Shown here: positions 54,026 to 62,519 of the stretch, piece after piece
How positions within the stretch are numbered: the first letter of the stretch is position 1
Layout of the letters: each line of letters starts with the position of its first letter
Source of the DNA: an uncultured Acetatifactor sp.
GTDB lineage: Bacteria > Bacillota > Clostridia > Lachnospirales > Lachnospiraceae
DNA: 64,000 bases
Reading direction: 5' to 3'
Assembly: GCA_934436435.1 (NCBI GenBank)
Contig: CAKSAN010000002.1
Location: 251,444 to 315,443, forward strand
Made by a program: the position numbers and the translations under genes
Notes under the pieces: generated by a model
What the model was told of the DNA's origin: nothing
The model's input: only the letters and a program-made list of their open reading frames with translations
The model's database searches: none

Positions 54026-54976
54026 ATGAAAAACAAGAAACTTTTACAAGCAACATTGATGATTACCCTGCTGTTACCTCTGACTTTGACTTCCTGCGGA
54101 ACACAAGATTCCCAACCTTTAACAGTGGCGGAAGAAACGGTTCAAGCATCCGTGGAAAATACACAGAATCCCACCGAAGCTGTAAAGCAGGAAACGGACG
54201 AGGAAGGGCCGTTGGCACAGCGAGACTCCCTGGAATGGGAGCAACGCCTGGATTATACCACGGAGAGACAGGCACAACTGGCTCAGATCACGGTGGAACT
54301 GACACAGGATACGGAAGACATACAGCAGAAGGCCGGGGGGCTGTTGGATGCCATGGCGGAGGGAAATGCTGAGGCTGCGGTAGACAGCATCCTGACGGAA
54401 GACTGGTATACCGTGATGCTGTCTGATCTTCTGATCGGACAGAGGAATTACACAGGAACGACAGATGCAGGAGAGTGGAGAATGACAGTTCTGGCAGATG
54501 AATTGGGACAGCACTGTACTGCTATAGAGTATCCGCTTGCGGATGGCAGAAAATTTTATATGCAGACAACGGATTCGGAAATCCGGTATTATATATGTGC
54601 AGCAGGGCAGACGGGTTCTTTTATCAGTGAAAGCTTGAATCTGACAGACGGGGCTTATGTAGAATACGAAGGTATTTTATCCGCAGATAACCAACCGGAG
54701 GGAAGACTTACAGTGCACATGGGCACGGCAGACCTAAGCAATGGAGCCGCTGAAGCCTTCCGCAATCGCAGTTCTCAGGCGGTCACCTATGAGGGAGATT
54801 TTACTGCGGAGGGAAAGCCCGCAACGCCAACTCCGGCGAATCTGGCCAAGGAGGGACAGATGGCATATGCCTCCAGACAGGAGGGAAAAAATACCTATTA
54901 TCTGACCATAACAGCAGAGAGCGCAAGTGACGCATTTACACCGGAGCAGTTGGGAATCTGCAGTATCTGGAATTAG
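54026..54976 (+). CDS. Lipoprotein, distant paralogue of the one at 13449-15350
   Basis: 316 residues. The signal ends at a lipobox-like LTSC (Cys about 24 from ATG 54026). ATG 53999 is in frame but would add nine charged residues and has no better site. The body is helical then beta-rich: EDWYTVMLSDLLIGQRNY and YEGDFTAEGKPATPTPANL correspond in order and spacing to ADWFTTMMPKLKEGQRSYY and YTGSFDAEGKSLTEQPSEE in the other lipoprotein. It has no Ser-Asp tail. It precedes the metalloprotease by 30 nt. Location: outer face of the membrane. Function unknown. Confidence 0.72.
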   Translation: MKNKKLLQATLMITLLLPLTLTSCGTQDSQPLTVAEETVQASVENTQNPTEAVKQETDEEGPLAQRDSLEWEQRLDYTTERQAQLAQITVELTQDTEDIQQKAGGLLDAMAEGNAEAAVDSILTEDWYTVMLSDLLIGQRNYTGTTDAGEWRMTVLADELGQHCTAIEYPLADGRKFYMQTTDSEIRYYICAAGQTGSFISESLNLTDGAYVEYEGILSADNQPEGRLTVHMGTADLSNGAAEAFRNRSSQAVTYEGDFTAEGKPATPTPANLAKEGQMAYASRQEGKNTYYLTITAESASDAFTPEQLGICSIWN

Positions 54977-55006
54977 AGCGGATACATTTTACGATAGGAG
55001 CTACCT

Positions 55007-58000
55007 ATGACGCATATAAAAAAGAGTTTATTAACTATAGTATTATTGGCATGCAGTATCTTGTTATGGAAGCCCGTCCATGTAGAGGCAGCGGAACAAA
55101 CTGTGGGAAATCTGGTATTGATGGTGGATTTTGCAGGGGATACCGGATATTTCCAGACAAATTATAAAAATTGTGAGGCAATTTACACGAAACAGTCAGT
55201 AAACAGTGTACATGCCTATATTTCTGCTATTTCTGACGGAAAAGTGGCTATTAACAGCTTTTTTCCGCAGGATAACAACAATACCTTTGTTCCTGTGACA
55301 CTTACGAAAAGCTGTATGGAATATACGGAGACAGAATTTATTACGGAAGTAGTAAATCAGGTGAATGCCTTATGGCAGGGCGGACAGATTGCAGATATTA
55401 CAGGTCTGGATACCGGAAACCAGGAAGGGTGTATTGATAATGTGACTTTTCTGGTAAAGGTAGGAGCAGGGCAGGATGATAAAAGTGGTCCGTATTATCC
55501 CCATAAATCAGATGGGGCGGGAGCCTGGACACTATTCGGGAAATTGGTTGCATCTTATAATGTGATACCGTCCACACGTCTGTGGATTACTGCCGATGGA
55601 CAGGCATATGATTGGGGATATACTACAGTTTCCCATGAACTGTTACACTCTCTGGGAGCACCGGACCTGTATCGTACCACAGGAGACCTCGGGGAACCGG
55701 TGGGAATCTGGGATCACATGGCAGAGGTATCCACACCTGCGAATTATCCATTGGTCTACACCAGAAAAGACCTTGGCTGGATCCCGGAAGAGGATACACC
55801 TGTGATTACTCAGAGCGGAGATTATACCCTGGTGCCTGCGGAAAACAGCAGTGGAACCAGAGCGTACTTATTGAAGACGAAACTATCTTCTTCACAGTTT
55901 TTTGTGGTGGAATATCGTGTAAAAACAGAGTTGGCGTCGGATGGCACCCGCGGATACGAATATGCATTGCCGGAGTCCGGACTGATCGTATATCGTATAA
56001 ATACGGCATTGGCAGATTACACGAATGCTACGGGAGAAAATTATATGTATGTTTTTCGTCCCGGAACGATGGACAGCAGGGGAGCCTATGAGACATACAC
56101 AAATGATGCGGGAGTAACGGTAAATTCGGTGCGAAAAGCAGCAGTCGGTACGGCATCCCGGCCGACCCTGGGCAGCGCAGATATGAATGCCCCCTGCACA
56201 CAGGATACTATATTTTACGATGACGGTTCCAACAGTGGTATTGTTATCAATAATGTTCGTTATGAAAACGGAACAGTTACTTTTCATGTGGAGTTCCCAG
56301 AACTGGCAAATGAAGACTATTGGCTACAACAGGGCCAGGAGGTAAGCGGGTTACAGTACCCGGCAATATCCGGGAGTGAAGATGGAGCCAGATTGTACCT
56401 TGCCGGAAATTATAACGGTCAGGCAGCATTATATCAGTCTGAAAATGATAGTAATTGGAACAATGTAGCAACTATTCCCGCATTAAATTCCAATATTTAT
56501 GATGTGCTTTACGCCGATGGGCAAGTGTATATGCTCTATATCGATACAACAGGAACGTTGAGTGTAGGACGATATGCAGATGGTAAAGTGGATACCGTAT
56601 ATACATATGATACCGGATATTATCCGAACAGAGCCGCATTTATGACGGAAAACGGAAACGTATGGATCCGTTCTTATACTTCGGAAAAATTGCGTATTGT
56701 AAATATAAGCAGTGGGGAGGAATTGCCGGCAATCACAGCATTGAGTGGTGCTATTGCCAATCCGACGGCCTTTTCCACACAGGGGAAATGGTATGCTGTA
56801 TATAGTGACTATCTGGCAACCGGGAATGCTGCAAAAGGCAGAGTCGTATGCTATGACCCGGCAAGCGGTACCTGGACAGATATTTATACGATCAACAGTC
56901 TGGCAAATGTACATCAGGCAGAGGCTTGTGTTGTAGGAAATACAGTTTATATTGCAGCAAAAAATGGAGGACAGAATAATGTATTTCTGACCTGGGATGG
57001 CAACACATGGACAGAACAGGCATTGAATGACATTGATATGTCTACCGGATTTCAGGTTATTGTGAAAAACGGGATTCCTTATATAATCTGGAATCAGGGA
57101 ACAGTATTGCGGGCGAGATATCTGAAGGATGGAGTATGGACGGAACTTGCCAATACCATCAGCAGTGACGCGAATGCCTTTGCTGCCTTTTGCGGGGGAG
57201 AGAACTTGTATGTAGCATCCTCTTCCCTGGCAAGTTGTACAACGGTACGCAAGATGAAGACCGTGGAGGGGACGCCGGATCCCAATCCGGATCCAATACC
57301 GGAACCCGATCCCACCCCAGAGATCGGAAGTGGAAATGTTGTTCTTACGCTTCCTGCCGGGTATGACAGTAGTGCAAAGCTTTATATTGACGGCGTGGAG
57401 TTTACCAGCACGGCATGGCAGAACGATGAATCGAAGCGTCTGGTGGCGATAGGAAGTACCGGCCCTCTGGGCACGACAGCAGAGACTGCATTGATGTGTC
57501 GTTACAATACATCTGGCATACCGACAGGCATGTATGTCTGGAGACTTTCCTATAATGACAACTATTATACTGCAACAGCAATTCCGGAGTTTGAGGATCT
57601 GTTTTCCTATCATGGTTTCTCGGTACGTTATACGGGAAACACTGGTCTGCGGTGCACCTTCGGTATAGATACTGTGAAAAAAGCACAGCTGATTAGTGAC
57701 TCGGGTTTAGCAGGGTACCGGATCACAGAGATGGGAACACTGATCATGCGTCCCGACCTTCATGCAAGCTATCCCATGATATATGGAAGCAATAAGCTGC
57801 AGGGAGGCAGAACCTATTATACGGAAAACGGTAAGGTGTTCAATAAGGTGATTCGAACGGTCAACGGGAGGGATTATTTCGCGAATGTCTTAACGAAACT
57901 TCCGCCGCAGCGCTATGATACGGCGTATGTTTTCCGTCCTTATGCAGTAATGGAGAATGGTGGCAGCAGGGTAGTAATCTATGGACCGGAGATGTCCAGA

Positions 58001-58105
58001 AGTATGTATACTGTTTGTAAACAGATCTTGAATCGGGGAGATTTCAAACCTGGGACTTCAGGATACCAGTTCCTGAAAAACATTGTGGACACGGTAGAAA
58101 ATTAG
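55007..58105 (+). CDS. Secreted M6-like metalloprotease with propeller-like region and shared C-terminal module
   Basis: 1032 residues. The signal peptide (about 1-28) ends near VEA. The protease domain (about 30-400) has the zinc motif HELLHSLGAPDLY (about 209, H-E-x-x-H-x-x-G-x-x-D) and WDHMAE after it, as in immune inhibitor A-type M6 peptidases. A region of repeated beta segments (about 440-760) resembles a propeller. A Pro-Asp-Pro-Glu linker leads to a module (about 774-1032) homologous to the C-terminus of the glucosaminidase at 11278-13377: NVVLTLPAGYD, GMYVWRLSY, YHGFSVRYTG, ASYPMI, TVNGR, YGPEMSRSMY. No LPxTG or membrane anchor. AGGAG precedes ATG 55007. Confidence 0.82.
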   Translation: MTHIKKSLLTIVLLACSILLWKPVHVEAAEQTVGNLVLMVDFAGDTGYFQTNYKNCEAIYTKQSVNSVHAYISAISDGKVAINSFFPQDNNNTFVPVTLTKSCMEYTETEFITEVVNQVNALWQGGQIADITGLDTGNQEGCIDNVTFLVKVGAGQDDKSGPYYPHKSDGAGAWTLFGKLVASYNVIPSTRLWITADGQAYDWGYTTVSHELLHSLGAPDLYRTTGDLGEPVGIWDHMAEVSTPANYPLVYTRKDLGWIPEEDTPVITQSGDYTLVPAENSSGTRAYLLKTKLSSSQFFVVEYRVKTELASDGTRGYEYALPESGLIVYRINTALADYTNATGENYMYVFRPGTMDSRGAYETYTNDAGVTVNSVRKAAVGTASRPTLGSADMNAPCTQDTIFYDDGSNSGIVINNVRYENGTVTFHVEFPELANEDYWLQQGQEVSGLQYPAISGSEDGARLYLAGNYNGQAALYQSENDSNWNNVATIPALNSNIYDVLYADGQVYMLYIDTTGTLSVGRYADGKVDTVYTYDTGYYPNRAAFMTENGNVWIRSYTSEKLRIVNISSGEELPAITALSGAIANPTAFSTQGKWYAVYSDYLATGNAAKGRVVCYDPASGTWTDIYTINSLANVHQAEACVVGNTVYIAAKNGGQNNVFLTWDGNTWTEQALNDIDMSTGFQVIVKNGIPYIIWNQGTVLRARYLKDGVWTELANTISSDANAFAAFCGGENLYVASSSLASCTTVRKMKTVEGTPDPNPDPIPEPDPTPEIGSGNVVLTLPAGYDSSAKLYIDGVEFTSTAWQNDESKRLVAIGSTGPLGTTAETALMCRYNTSGIPTGMYVWRLSYNDNYYTATAIPEFEDLFSYHGFSVRYTGNTGLRCTFGIDTVKKAQLISDSGLAGYRITEMGTLIMRPDLHASYPMIYGSNKLQGGRTYYTENGKVFNKVIRTVNGRDYFANVLTKLPPQRYDTAYVFRPYAVMENGGSRVVIYGPEMSRSMYTVCKQILNRGDFKPGTSGYQFLKNIVDTVEN

Positions 58106-58134
58106 GAAGTCAAGAATAAAAGGAGTTACAACAG

Positions 58135-58950
58135 ATGAAAAGTAAGAGAAATACGGTATGGATCGTTCTTACCTGTGTGCTGGTGGTACTGGTATTTGTA
58201 CTGGCAGCAGCGGTGTATCATTTCTGGCAGATAACTGTGGACCTTCAGACACAGCTTGCAGATGCGCAGAATGACATGTGGGCGGAAGAAGTGGTTCAGG
58301 GACAACAGGAAACTGCTACTGCAGGCAGTGTACAGACGGTACGAGTTATGAATGGGATATTACAGCAGCAGGATGAAAACGGACAATGGGTGGACGTAGC
58401 ACCTGTAGAAGAATTGCAGCAGGCCGATCCTGTTCTGGCAGGCAGAAGTAAAATGCAGGAATTGATCGCACAGAACCGGGAAGCAGTGCAAAACGGAACC
58501 ATCAGTGCGGAGCAGATTTCGCCTCTCCTTGCAAAACAGAGTATTCTGGCGGGAGCAGCATTGGCCTCCGCGTCCCAGGTGCAGAGCACAACAGAGAAAA
58601 CCGCAGCACAAACGGTAAAACCGACCTACAATACCACAACCACTGTTGCACCTGCGGTAACGCCGGTACCGGCACAGCAGCCGACGATAAACAATGACAA
58701 CAGCAGTCCCGATAGCGGATCTTCTGACAGCGGCAGCTCCGATAGCGGATCTTCTGACAGCGGCAGCTCCGATAGCGGCAGCTCAGACAGCGGCAGCTCA
58801 GACAGCGGTAGTTCAGACAGCGGTAGTTCAGACAGCGGTAGTTCAGACAGCGGTAGTTCAGACAGCAGTAGTTCAGACAGCGGATCCGGCGATGATTCCT
58901 CAGATAGCGGAGATGGCGAGGATGTAGGCTGGACAGACGAAGTACTGTAA
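58135..58950 (+). CDS. Membrane-anchored Ser-Asp repeat surface protein
   Basis: 271 residues. A short basic N-terminus and one helix (about 9-31, TVWIVLTCVLVVLVFVLAAA) anchor it with the bulk outside. After a coiled region comes VRVMNGILQQQDENGQWV (about 63-80), equivalent to IRIFDGEIQWFDGKYWV of the lipoprotein at 13449. Then follow a helical part, a Thr/Pro linker, Ser-Asp-Ser-Gly-Ser repeats and the ending VGWTDEVL, again similar to VDWTPDLL. AAGGAG precedes ATG 58135, 30 nt after the metalloprotease. Function unknown; surface stalk likely. No sortase motif. Confidence 0.7.
   Translation: MKSKRNTVWIVLTCVLVVLVFVLAAAVYHFWQITVDLQTQLADAQNDMWAEEVVQGQQETATAGSVQTVRVMNGILQQQDENGQWVDVAPVEELQQADPVLAGRSKMQELIAQNREAVQNGTISAEQISPLLAKQSILAGAALASASQVQSTTEKTAAQTVKPTYNTTTTVAPAVTPVPAQQPTINNDNSSPDSGSSDSGSSDSGSSDSGSSDSGSSDSGSSDSGSSDSGSSDSGSSDSGSSDSSSSDSGSGDDSSDSGDGEDVGWTDEVL
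58711..58887 (+). repeat. 15-bp in-frame repeats encoding Asp-Ser-Gly-Ser-Ser
   Basis: About eleven tandem copies of a 15-nt unit (GACAGCGGTAGTTCA and variants). The central four units are nearly identical, so slippage or recombination could vary the tail length without frame loss. Confidence 0.85.
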
Positions 58951-58973
58951 ATGATTTAGAATATAATGATTAT

Positions 58974-59037
58974 AACAAAGAGTGAATCACTTCATGCGGG
59001 AAAAGAAATGGGTGGAGCTGATTCACTCTTTGTTTCT
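58974..59037. terminator. Shared terminator between convergent units
   Basis: A perfect 16-bp inverted repeat AACAAAGAGTGAATCA (58974-58989)/TGATTCACTCTTTGTT (59019-59034) with a 29-nt loop, followed by T-rich sequence on the + strand. It lies between the + strand operon end and the convergent HNH gene, and could serve both strands. Confidence 0.75.
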
Positions 59038-59068
59038 TTACTGATTTTGCAAATACACGCAAAAGGAA

Positions 59069-59959
59069 TTAATATTTGCTATTATGTTGAAAGAGCTCAA
59101 TTATCAATGCATCTATATATTTAATTTCAAGCAATTTGTTAAATAGTAAATATTTCCAATCATTGTTGCCAATTTGCTTTAAACGCATATTTTCTGCACC
59201 ACTAACAGTTATCTGGGCGGCTTTTTTGACTTCATTTTCATCTGCTTCCTTATTTGCATCCATATAATTGGAGTATATAGATTCTAAACTTGAAATTTCA
59301 TCAATGGCCGCATCTTCATATCTTTCTATTAAATTTAATTCGTCATAATGGTGTGCAACAATTTGACGTAAATAGGAGTCGTCTATCTTTGCAAAGTCAG
59401 TAGTATATTTTACTGTAGTAGTCTTTTTTACATCAGACGGATCAAATATAATATTTACGTTTAAAAAGTCTAAATTATCCATATCATCTGTATAGAAATT
59501 TATAAACATTCTTTTTCCGTTACCGTCCAAAAATTTATCTGATTTTTTCCTATTGCATTTAGGACAAATAGGTATCAGATTTAAAGGAAACAGTGTAAAT
59601 TCTGGATAGTGCTCCTTGGGCATATAGTGATCCACTTCTTCTAATTTTTCTATTCCACAAGAAGGGCAATAACCTCTACATTCCTCATAAACGAGTTTTA
59701 GCGAATTATTTTTAATATTCTTTTCAAATGAAGATGTAAAGGATGTATGTATTGCCTTTTTATCGTCGTCATTAGTTATGTTGCTGTGTGTCACATATTC
59801 TAATGCGTTTTTATTTGTTTCATAAATAGTATATCTCGCACTAATATATGCTTGTTTTGCCTGAAGGCGTGTTCCGTAGTCAATATTTTTTTTCCTATTT
59901 ATTGCATTGTTAAGTAATTCTATGGCTGATGTTATATCTGGTTCTGATAATTTTTTCAT
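59069..59959 (-). CDS. HNH endonuclease, PtuB-like
   Basis: Predicted DNA nuclease of 296 residues. The HNH/treble-clef core has GYCPSCGIEKLEEVDHYMPK (C-x-x-C, then Asp-His, about 92-112) and IPICPKCNRKKSDKF (C-x-x-C-N, about 129-143). Flanking regions are helical. The start codon overlaps the ATPase stop (ATGA on the - strand), so the two are translationally coupled. An ATPase followed by an HNH nuclease is the arrangement of the Septu antiphage system (PtuA-PtuB), and of Ptu modules in some retrons. No reverse transcriptase is present here. Strongly A+T-rich. Confidence 0.85.
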   Translation of the reverse strand: MKKLSEPDITSAIELLNNAINRKKNIDYGTRLQAKQAYISARYTIYETNKNALEYVTHSNITNDDDKKAIHTSFTSSFEKNIKNNSLKLVYEECRGYCPSCGIEKLEEVDHYMPKEHYPEFTLFPLNLIPICPKCNRKKSDKFLDGNGKRMFINFYTDDMDNLDFLNVNIIFDPSDVKKTTTVKYTTDFAKIDDSYLRQIVAHHYDELNLIERYEDAAIDEISSLESIYSNYMDANKEADENEVKKAAQITVSGAENMRLKQIGNNDWKYLLFNKLLEIKYIDALIIELFQHNSKY

Positions 59960-61656
59960 AATTCTTCTTTCCCGTATAATAAATTTAAATATAATTCAGC
60001 ATTCATACTCAAATTATCATCAAACAAATGCTCTATTTCTTTTTTACTAAATCCGCTATTTTGCATGTTTCTAAAAAAGGATTTGTAATTGCTTTCGTCA
60101 GATCGGACATTAAATACATTTGCAATGATTTTTGATATATTTTCGCCAAAGCACTCATCCCAAAGTTTGGTATCATATAGTTCATTGTTGTCAAATATCC
60201 GTACATATTTTGAAGGTATTTCTTGCAAAACAATAGGAGAATGTGTAGAAATAATAGCAAATGAATTGAATTTTTCTAACAGTATGTTTAGCATTCTCAT
60301 AAAGTTTGATATTGCATTAGGGTGTAAATGAATCTCTGGCTCGTCAATGAGTAATAAGGCATCTTCGGTTATACTTACAATCACTTGTGTGAAAATGTAT
60401 AACATTATTTTTTGACCAGAACTTAATGAATAAAAATTTTCTGCAATAATTTCCTCAGCTGAAATGGTATCACTCTCAAATATGAGATTTAATTCATTGG
60501 TTCCATCGAATATATTAAGCATAACAGTTTGCCAGTCAGAAATGCGTCCCATTCTAATTATCTCTGATAAATTGTTTTGAAATGCTTGAAACATTTCTTC
60601 CTCTGAAATGAGTCGGTTTTCATGTATTAAACCACAATATACATAACTTCCTATGTGATTATCGGATATTATATCTTCTTCGTATTCATCACCCTGTAGT
60701 AGTCGTTCAAAATAATTTTGAAAACCTTCTGCATGTTCAAAGGTTTCTATATATTTCACCACATTTTCAAAATAATTATATAGAATTTCAAAATCTTTGT
60801 CCTTTTCGGCACTTATTTTACATTTATTTCGTTGCTTAATTAATTGTTCTACAATGTGTGCTTTTTCTTGTGTAATTGCCTTTTTACTATAAGCCTTTTT
60901 AAAAACTTTTTCGAAATTATCAAAGGCACTATATGATATAGCTATATATCTGCTAAACTCGGGACGAGGATCTACATTACATAATTTTTCCGCTGCATTA
61001 TAACCGCTCAAAATGCTTGCAAGTGATGATAGCATTTTTGTTTTTCCTGTACCGTTCTTACCAACAACCACGTTTATTCTATTAGGTAAGCCACATTTAT
61101 CATTAAACTCAAAATACACTTTTTTATCAGTGGAATTATCATAAGTGTAAGTAAATGCTACGGGTTGCTCAATATGGGATGATATTCCCCAGAATATATT
61201 ATGGCCCATTTTATAGGCATGGAAAGCTTCACTTTCTCTCATCAATGAGCTCATAATGCCATTTTGGTCTCGGAATCTGTTTTTGATATCAGTAAAAATA
61301 GCAATGTCGTTTAGTGCGGCCAATATCATCCTACCGAATTCAAATTCAGTTGTATTCAATTCTTTAGCTCGACGATAATATTCTATACTTTGCCCCAAAG
61401 AACAATATTCCGGACCAAGCTTACAAAAGCTATACTCTATATGTTCTCTAACAACATAGTAGGACTCATGAAGAATTTTAACCTTACCTATGTATTGATA
61501 ATTGGCACCTTTTTTTCTTTTAAAGTACATTCTAAATAATGTTTGGTTACCAAAATCATCATAATCGTCTGTTACCAATTTAACATGTGGATAAATATCC
61601 ATTGTTTGTTCGGGGATTCCATGAGAATCAAAATATCCTTTTACGTAAAATTGCAT
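59956..61656 (-). CDS. AAA ATPase, PtuA-like, with a long N-terminal domain
   Basis: 566 residues. The first 190 form a domain I do not recognise. The ATPase begins near RINVVVGKNGTGKTKML (Walker A, about 195-208). A helical, variable insertion follows (about 225-390). Then come the signature-like YSLSSGQKIMLYIF, Walker B LLLIDEPEIHLHP (about 433-445) and the switch IISTHSPIVLQEIP. The ABC-like signature and the His switch fit SMC-type defence ATPases such as PtuA, which is often shorter at the N-terminus. GTGAGG precedes ATG (61656). The unit is the first of two on the - strand and likely gates the HNH nuclease. Confidence 0.82.
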   Translation of the reverse strand: MQFYVKGYFDSHGIPEQTMDIYPHVKLVTDDYDDFGNQTLFRMYFKRKKGANYQYIGKVKILHESYYVVREHIEYSFCKLGPEYCSLGQSIEYYRRAKELNTTEFEFGRMILAALNDIAIFTDIKNRFRDQNGIMSSLMRESEAFHAYKMGHNIFWGISSHIEQPVAFTYTYDNSTDKKVYFEFNDKCGLPNRINVVVGKNGTGKTKMLSSLASILSGYNAAEKLCNVDPRPEFSRYIAISYSAFDNFEKVFKKAYSKKAITQEKAHIVEQLIKQRNKCKISAEKDKDFEILYNYFENVVKYIETFEHAEGFQNYFERLLQGDEYEEDIISDNHIGSYVYCGLIHENRLISEEEMFQAFQNNLSEIIRMGRISDWQTVMLNIFDGTNELNLIFESDTISAEEIIAENFYSLSSGQKIMLYIFTQVIVSITEDALLLIDEPEIHLHPNAISNFMRMLNILLEKFNSFAIISTHSPIVLQEIPSKYVRIFDNNELYDTKLWDECFGENISKIIANVFNVRSDESNYKSFFRNMQNSGFSKKEIEHLFDDNLSMNAELYLNLLYGKEEL

Positions 61657-61705
61657 TTTTTACCTCACAATCTTTTAAATGAAATGTATGTTATTAACTG
61701 CCTCT

Positions 61706-61711
61706 ATTATA
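61706..61711 (-). promoter_or_regulatory. Possible -10 box of the ATPase-HNH operon
   Basis: A perfect TATAAT on the - strand lies 50 nt upstream of the ATPase start. The matching -35 is weak (TTTTGT at 16 nt), so this is a tentative call. Confidence 0.35.
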
Positions 61712-61854
61712 TACATGGCAAATTTCGACAAAATCTTACAAAAAACTTTTTAGAGGAGGAACGGGGGGAAAACAGGGAAAAGGTATTTACTAAGTATTTA
61801 TCCCAGATATCATTCAATCATGTTTCCGGATTCTATTTTAACAACCGAAAATAG

Positions 61855-62229
61855 AAATATAATAACAGACGTGTCATATATGCAAATTCAATACATAAAA
61901 TATATGTATGTACAATGGATGGAGTAGAAAAACTAAAACATGGGGATATGGTGGTCTTATATAGAACTGCAGAGGAAGGAAAAAGCGCAGAATATTCGGC
62001 GGTTGCAACATCGATTTGTGTTGTCGAGGATATAAAACTGCAGGATGAATTTGATGGCTTTGAAGATTTTTATAAATACGCAAGTAAATACAGTGTATTT
62101 GATAAAGCAGACTTGCATTATTGGTATAAAAGAGGAAACTGTAAGGCAATTCAAATGACGTATAATGCAGCATTCAAAAGGAGAATTGTACGTCATGATT
62201 TGATAGAAAAAATGAATGAATCGGAGTGA
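61855..62229 (+). pseudogene. Remnant of an ASCH/PUA-associated protein
   Basis: An open stretch follows an in-frame stop at 61852-61854 and has no good start before ATG 61915 (104 residues from there). The readable part, KLKHGDMVVLYRTAEEG, then AVATSICVVEDIK and LHYWYKRGNCKAIQMTY, resembles the C-terminal EVE/ASCH-like half of larger proteins that usually carry an N-terminal GNAT or PIN domain. That N-terminal part is missing, so the gene is likely decayed. It overlaps the start region of the next remnant. Family assignment is from memory and moderate. Confidence 0.5.
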
Positions 62230-62234
62230 GTAAA

Positions 62235-62429
62235 ATGTGCGCAATATTGTTATCAATTAACCCACAATATGTTGAAAAAATTTTGAATGGCACTAAGAGA
62301 TATGAAGGCCGAAAACATGCTGTTGCATATAAATTGACAAATGTTATAGAATATAGTGAACCAAAGAAACTGAAAGACTATGGCATTAGCGCTGCACCAC
62401 AGTCATTTCGATATATAGATGAAATGTAG
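62235..62429 (+). pseudogene. Internally deleted ASCH-domain gene
   Basis: 64 codons, with GGAG (62223-62226) 8 nt before ATG 62235. The beginning AILLSINPQYVEKILNGTKR and YEGRK match the start of ASCH proteins (A-I-L-L-S-I-x-P-x-Y), and the end LKDYGISAAPQSFRYI matches their C-terminus. The roughly 60-70 residues normally between are absent, an in-frame internal deletion. Probably non-functional. Confidence 0.6.
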
Positions 62430-62442
62430 AAAAAGAGTATAA

Positions 62443-62474
62443 AAATCCTCCTCTTATGTGTGAGAGGAGGATTT
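62443..62474 (-). terminator. Terminator of pseB
   Basis: A 12-bp perfect stem AAATCCTCCTCT (62443-62454)/AGAGGAGGATTT (62463-62474) with an 8-nt loop. Read on the - strand it is followed by T-rich sequence (ATTTTTATACTCTTTTT), 45 nt after the pseB stop. The + strand side is less T-rich but could also stop the remnant genes. Confidence 0.85.
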
Positions 62475-62519
62475 CTGCTTCTATAAATTACCTAACAATC
62501 ATAAAGGTAGCTTGCATAT

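Noticed and set aside
56483..57613. 376-codon open frame on the - strand
   Set aside because: Antisense to the metalloprotease propeller and C-terminal region. Composition is Cys/Ile/Arg-rich without domain landmarks.
58694..58927. Alternative Ala/Val/Gln-rich frame across the Ser-Asp repeats
   Set aside because: It is a by-product of the 15-nt repeat read in another frame. The Ser-Asp frame has an anchor, a motif and a counterpart at 13449-15350.
61543..61854. 103-codon + strand frame upstream of the ASCH remnants
   Set aside because: Its first third is antisense to the ATPase gene and the rest shows no similarity. It shares the frame with the remnant but ends at the 61852 stop.
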